Under the pieces are notes generated by a model that searched no databases, was not told where the DNA came from, and was given only the letters and a program-made list of their open reading frames with translations. A DNA stretch of 64,000 nucleotides, from positions 1-64,000 of the forward strand of contig JAPQWV010001060.1 in assembly GCA_027422505.1 (NCBI GenBank), read 5' to 3'. Shown in pieces: positions 59,263 to 64,000 of this stretch; position 1 is the first letter of the stretch; every line of letters begins with the position of its first letter. A program made the position numbers and the translations under genes. The stretch comes from Craterostigma plantagineum. Its lineage: Eukaryota; Streptophyta; Magnoliopsida; Lamiales; Linderniaceae.

Positions 59263-60039
59263 GTAAATAGCACTCTTAATTCTCCAGCAACTTCCAAGAT
59301 CCGATCAAAATAAATGGCCTTGCGAATCAGGTATTTTTTAAACTTACTAACTCCATTATACCATACATTAAGGGTTAGCACGAAATTACTCAACTAAAAT
59401 GAAATTTTGCAAGTATTAACTCGTACAATAATATAAAATGTATTTGCTTGACACTATATCTGCCGTCATTTAAATATTGTAGTCATTGGTCGCGGGTGCA
59501 CTTTCTTTTCCGATCGATATAATTTATATATGTGTTATTCATTATATGAACAAGGAAAGGACAAATACGAAACGTTCCATATTCACAAACGACAGACGAT
59601 GGACTAATAATAGGTTAGTAAACATATGCTTGAGAAATAACTGTGTTCGGTGTGTTTGTGCTCTATGTGAGCCTTTGTTCTCTACCGGATAATGACGTAA
59701 CGGGAAAGACCCTTTGGGATATTCAGTCCATGTACTTTTGCCTATGAATACAAACATGCACATGTTTTATTCTATTAACATGTTATTTTAATCAGCTTAT
59801 TGTTAATCACATATTATATAATTCAACAAAGTATATAAATGTCCATGTTTTATTCTACCTTTGCATCAAGGGTAAATTCTCTATCAGTACCTTTTAAAGA
59901 TTAAACTTCCTCTTAAATACCCCTTAAATTATTTATTCATGATCAGTACCCGTCTATGAAAAGTTTTCTATTTAATACCCCAAACATTGAAATGACGGAA
60001 ATAACCTTTCTTTACAATTGCAAAACAATTTTCCGAATA
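59263..60039. other. AT-rich intergenic DNA
   Basis: No gene was recognised. The segment at about 59870-60010 (AGTACCTTTTAAAG...AAATGACGGAAATAACC) reads like part of an old repeat. Confidence 0.45.
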
Positions 60040-61245
60040 TTATACCATGAGACGCGATTATTCTACCAATATTAGATGTTATTATACCACGAAAAATATA
60101 CTATTTTACTAATATACATAGTTATTATACCAACAGTGAACATTATCATATCTAGTTAAATTTAAGCGTATTATACCAATAGATGTCAAAATTATACTAA
60201 GAAACAAGAGTTATCGTACGAATTGATCTTTCTACATTATACCCACAAAGACGAAAATTATACCATCAAAATCCAAAATTTCACCAACAAAATATTCAAA
60301 AAATTGTACCTAAAAATAGTTAATTACACCATATGTTATCAACATTATACTAGTAAATAATGTAATTTTAAATTATTGTTAAATCCAAATACTCAAATTA
60401 TACCACAAAAACAGACAATTATACCAACAAACACGAAAATTTAACCATAAAAATATCTGAAAATTATGCAGTAGAGCGTAATATTATACCAACAAACCAA
60501 TTTATTACATTATGATTTATCAATCCAATTTCTGATAATTATACTAACAGAAGTTGATATTATACAACTGTTTCAGTTATTGTACTTAAAAACACTATAT
60601 ATGGAATTAGACTCACAGACATCAACATTATACCAACAAATCAACTAATTATACCGAAAAAGAATTACAGAATTTTACCATTATATGTAGAAATTGTACC
60701 GAAATACCAACTAATTATACCACGAAAACCTCAATAGAACTATACCACATGTTATCAATATTATAAATAAGTAACGTAATTTTAATTTCGTTACCACATT
60801 ATGCCAACAAACTCAATTGTAATTTTATTATTTTCCAACCAATTCCTTATTATACCAACGGTTGTGATTATTATACCATCAACACGAGCTATTATACCAA
60901 CAAAGACTAAATGATTGTTTGGCTATTATTGTACCAACAAAGAAACCAATTATACTAATCTCATTATTTATCATACCAACAATACATTTTTAAAAAATTA
61001 TGATATTCGATAGTTTTCTATATACCAATGAAAGTAGAAATTATACCAACTTGTTCAAAAAATTATACTTGTAATTGTGATTATTATACCAACAAACTCA
61101 ACTATAATTTTATCATTTTTCGAACAAATTCTTGACCATTATATTATACCAACAATATCGACTATTATACCAACAAATGATTGATTATTTCACCAACAAA
61201 TTATTATACCAACAATTTACATTATTATACCAAATAATCATTTTA
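60040..61245 (+). repeat. Irregular array of an ATTATACCAACAAA-like motif
   Basis: About 1.2 kb in which the motif ATTATACCAAC(AAA), or a one- or two-base variant, recurs every 20-40 bp. By hand I count about two dozen exact ATACCA cores plus a similar number of variants (ATTGTACC, ATTATACTA, TTCACCAAC), all in the same orientation. Spacers differ in length and sequence, so this is not an ordinary satellite. No protein-coding signal. Confidence 0.8.
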
Positions 61246-61679
61246 TTTTAGCAATATTAAAGTTAAAAACGTTCTTAAGCATTAGAATAATCATAATGTC
61301 ATAAGCATCATATAATATAGTTAAAGTTAACACGTCGTGAATAATTAAAACAACTAAGAAGAGTAATGAAGGTAGTTTGAAGAACAATAATTTCATTTAA
61401 CAATAATCAAGCTCATCAAGTCGTCATCATCCAAGAATCGAAGCGACCATTCTCACTATATGATAACTTCATTACGAAAATACATATAGTTGATTACATA
61501 CCTAATAAGTCAACTAATCTTATGCCTTACCAACTTTCTTCACATTTGGAACGAGTAACTACTATTATTATCATAGACATTCATTTCTTGTTTGGTCGCT
61601 TTAATGTTTGGGATCACCATATTCGTTTGTTAATATATTAGAAAACTTCCGAATATCACAAAGGTTTAAAACAGTATTT

Positions 61680-61967
61680 GTTGTGTTGGTAAGATAAATA
61701 TTGGTACTGGTATAATTCGATTCGTTGTTGGTATAATAAGTGTAAAACAATTGTTCAACCTTTGTTGGTATACTAGCAAATGATGTTGGTATAATGACGT
61801 TTCTTGTTCGTAGAATTGGTTGAAAATAATAAAATTGTAAATGATTTTGTTGATATAATAAGAAGAAATACATTAATAAAATGATTACTTGGTATGATAA
61901 TCAAAGTTGTTGGTTTAATAATTTGATGACCAAATAATCAGGACTGATAGTATAATTAGGTACAATA
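61680..61967 (-). repeat. Inverted arm of the ATTATACCAAC array
   Basis: The same motif in the opposite orientation: GTTGGTATAAT and variants at roughly eight places between 61686 and 61920. About 430 bp without the motif separate this arm from the direct arm. Together they could form a loose hairpin in RNA (inference). Confidence 0.7.
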
Positions 61968-62311
61968 TGTTAGAGATTAATTAAATTGTGTTCATTTAAT
62001 TATTAGTCTATGTTCTGTAATTTAATTACGCCCTAGGACTCAATTGTAAATATATCCGACTTGTGGATATATTAGTAATATTGGGCACATTAGCCCATTA
62101 GGGCTTATGTATAATTACCCTAAACACTTTAGTGTTTAGGGCTGCTGAATCATATTTGAGTTGACGACTTTTCTGAAGAACTCGCGCGCTCTTTCGTTCC
62201 AACTCTACAATTCGTCTATCGGTATTACTTCTTTATTGCTTCCGTAATTCATCGTAACAGGTAATACTAATCCATTGATTCAGTACAAGGTTGGATAAAA
62301 TCGGCCTAACA
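61968..62311 (+). mobile_element. Solo LTR (344 bp)
   Basis: Begins TGTTAGAGATTAATT, ends CGGCCTAACA, and is flanked by the 5-bp duplication CAATA (61963-61967 and 62312-62316). Inside is a perfect 11-bp hairpin, CCCTAAACACT-TT-AGTGTTTAGGG (about 62120-62143). There is no internal region or second LTR. It probably arose from LTR-LTR recombination of a copia-type element. Confidence 0.8.
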
Positions 62312-62474
62312 CAATATAATGCTATATAGTATAATTGTCTTTCATTGGTATATAAAATACATTAAGTGGCAATACGATGTTTAGTGCATATAGATTAATA
62401 GGTCATGATTGTCCTAGTTTGTAGGATTAGGACTACCAAAAACCTTCATTACCTCATTCACACTTAATAGTATA

Positions 62475-62725
62475 TACGCCATCCGTTTCCGTCCTGCTAA
62501 TTTTATCACGCTTTTCCATTTCGGACATTCCAATAATTTTATCATCTTTCTTTATTTAGCAAAAAACTATCGCAAACAATCAATATAATAATATTAAATA
62601 TTCTTAAAAGACGTGTTAAAAATACACTTTTTTACACTTTCATTGTACTATATTATTATAATAATAACAACTTAATTTGCGTGCCCAACAACTTATGTGA
62701 TAAAGTTGCGGGGACAGAGGGAGTA
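62475..62725. mobile_element. Stowaway-like MITE (second copy in the window)
   Basis: The right end GGGGACAGAGGGAGTA is the inverse of the plant TACTCCCTCTGTCCCC terminus. The left end TATACGCCATCCGTTTCCGTCC is a diverged version. Both ends continue with matching TTTTATCAC phrases, and TA flanks are present. Its body matches the partial copy at 6836-6983 in inverse orientation. Confidence 0.75.
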
Positions 62726-63891
62726 ATATATTATGCCGAATGGATACAATTGACATTGAGGACCTCGAACACCTTACATTGCTGGCGGAGTCTTATGCCA
62801 ATCAAGTGCTGGTTTAACCAACATATACTACTATGATATTATGCTAGCAAGCATTATATCGCCGCCTACATGCACATATATATTATTGGCCGGCTTGGCT
62901 ATATGAACCACATTGTTTCCACCACGGTCTTGGTTGGGCCATGTAATGATATATATTAACGTATATCAAAACATTCAAACCATATTTTCTTTGAAGAAAG
63001 GTTAATGGGACAAGTGGAAAAAATTAAGTTGACAACGTGGTCTAAAAAACTGCAGCGAGGAAAGTGTACTCACGATTTGCATTGAATATATGTTCATGCA
63101 AATACTTCATTGAGAAGTCATGCATGACATGTACGTTAGAACGCATGTTCTACCATGTACATATTAACTAGCATGAATCTGCCCAGATGAAAGAATGTTC
63201 AAAGGTTTAAGGGGGATATATTATCCACTCTAACTCAATTCAATTGGTAACGTACTATACTATTAAATCACCATGCGTACTCAAGACTAAGACTAACTAC
63301 CTGAATTGTCTTGACCGGTCGACTTCACAGGGTTTGATTAGTGGACGTTACGTTCTTTTCTGCCTTTTTTTTTATCAAGGTTTATCGAATATCATTTCAT
63401 TTAGGAAAGAAATTTTTTATCCAAGTCTCTAATAAAGTGTCAGTGGAAAACGTTGGTTGGTTAAGGAAGAAAAAAAGGCTCCAAGGGAGATATGAGATTG
63501 TAAATAAAAGAGGAGATATGAATAATAAACCATTACTGGATGCAAATAATGTATCTAGCAGATGTAAAAATATACGAGGTCGCTACTCTGAAAGAATAAG
63601 CTACACCACTTTTTCTCAAGATAGTTTCGCAGTTTCTCTCAAAAACCCGAAATTTTCTATGCAAGTTTCTATTTAAATATTTACTGTTACGAAATAACGT
63701 CCAATCCTCCACCATGCGATTACGTTACAAGAGCCGCAACGCAAAAGATGGTGTTGGGGGGAGGGGAGACAGAAAGATGCAATAATATAGGCTAGCGAAA
63801 CAAAATAAATATTACATAAAATAAAAGGATGTTACCACTATTGCCTTGCCTGTATTGACTGGCTGCTGCTAAACAGCAGAAATGTTCATCA
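62726..63891. other. Intergenic DNA
   Basis: AT-rich, about 1.2 kb. Short open frames (for example 63341-63676) lack recognisable similarity or plausible composition. Nothing supported. Confidence 0.45.
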
Positions 63892-63978
63892 TCAGCTTGG
63901 GAGTGTCCTGCGCAGAAGAATAATATCGCTGTAGGCATAGTCCTGCTTCACATGGATGCAGTCCTGGGATTTCAGAAC
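63892..63978 (-). CDS. Possible last exon of a minus-strand gene running off the window
   Basis: On the minus strand a pyrimidine-rich stretch ending TTGAAG is followed by an open segment of 28 codons, beginning VLKSQDCIHVKQDYAYSDII and ending RRTLPS with a TGA. The amino-acid composition is protein-like, and it is an integral number of codons from the acceptor. I do not recognise the family, and the rest of the gene lies beyond position 64000. Confidence 0.35.
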   Translation of the reverse strand, partial: VLKSQDCIHVKQDYAYSDIILLRRTLPS

Positions 63979-64000
63979 CTTCAAGTAAGATAAAAGAAGG

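Noticed and set aside
61601..61873. 90-codon minus-strand frame
   Set aside because: It lies across the repeated motif array. Its Thr/Asn/Tyr-rich sequence comes from ATTATACCAAC repeats, not from a gene.
60040..61967. CRISPR-like array
   Set aside because: Repeats are short, degenerate and irregularly spaced, and this is a plant nuclear genome.

Overview
This is a plant nuclear window, almost certainly from a eudicot. The host genes are split by many short GT-AG introns, the intergenic DNA is AT-rich, and about half of the window (21.1-52.1 kb) is LTR retrotransposon. The extra genes carried by both elements are of types I associate with asterid/Lamiales genomes, but the sequence does not prove the order.

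Layout. 0.3-1.8 kb (+): cystinosin-type lysosomal/vacuolar cystine transporter. 2.4-5.85 kb (-): peptidyl-serine O-alpha-galactosyltransferase with two GT domains. 6.8-8.0 kb (-): dead cytosolic GAPDH copy lacking its middle, with one MITE at the start codon and another in the last intron. 9.3-13.5 kb (+): augmin subunit 6. 14.6-20.9 kb (+): PGAP1-type GPI inositol-deacylase. 21.1-31.8 kb: complete, very young Sirevirus-like Ty1/copia element with identical-looking 1,030-bp LTRs, a 5-bp target duplication, gag, pol and a third ORF of 922 codons. 32.3-52.1 kb: a 19.85-kb composite Ty3/gypsy Tat-lineage unit flanked as one block by the target duplication AAGGG. 52.85-54.8 kb (+): ankyrin-repeat gene. 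55.2-58.2 kb (-): CLASSY/DRD1-type SNF2 gene. 58.2-64 kb: no complete gene; it holds MITEs, an unusual array of an ATTATACCAAC-like motif with an inverted arm, a solo LTR, and a possible last exon of a minus-strand gene at the edge.

The composite gypsy unit is the most remarkable part. It runs: a U3-less R-U5 copy with primer-binding site, a 5-kb non-coding interior with 113-bp tandem repeats, a complete 1,092-bp LTR of a second family containing a 194-bp tandem duplication, a 21-bp inverted scrap of the first family's LTR end/PBS, a damaged 5' LTR, an autonomous gag-pol broken by one frameshift, and two tandem antisense genes, each with its own TATA box and introns, before the 3' LTR. The three copies of the 223-bp LTR end look identical, so the assembly is recent. 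Reverse transcription with template switching between two co-packaged RNAs is the simplest explanation, but this is inference.

The host genes are unrelated housekeeping functions: lysosomal export, cell-wall glycoprotein modification, microtubule nucleation, GPI-anchor remodelling and RNA-directed DNA methylation. They do not form a pathway. Exon borders were placed by hand from splice signals and protein similarity and may be off by a base or two.
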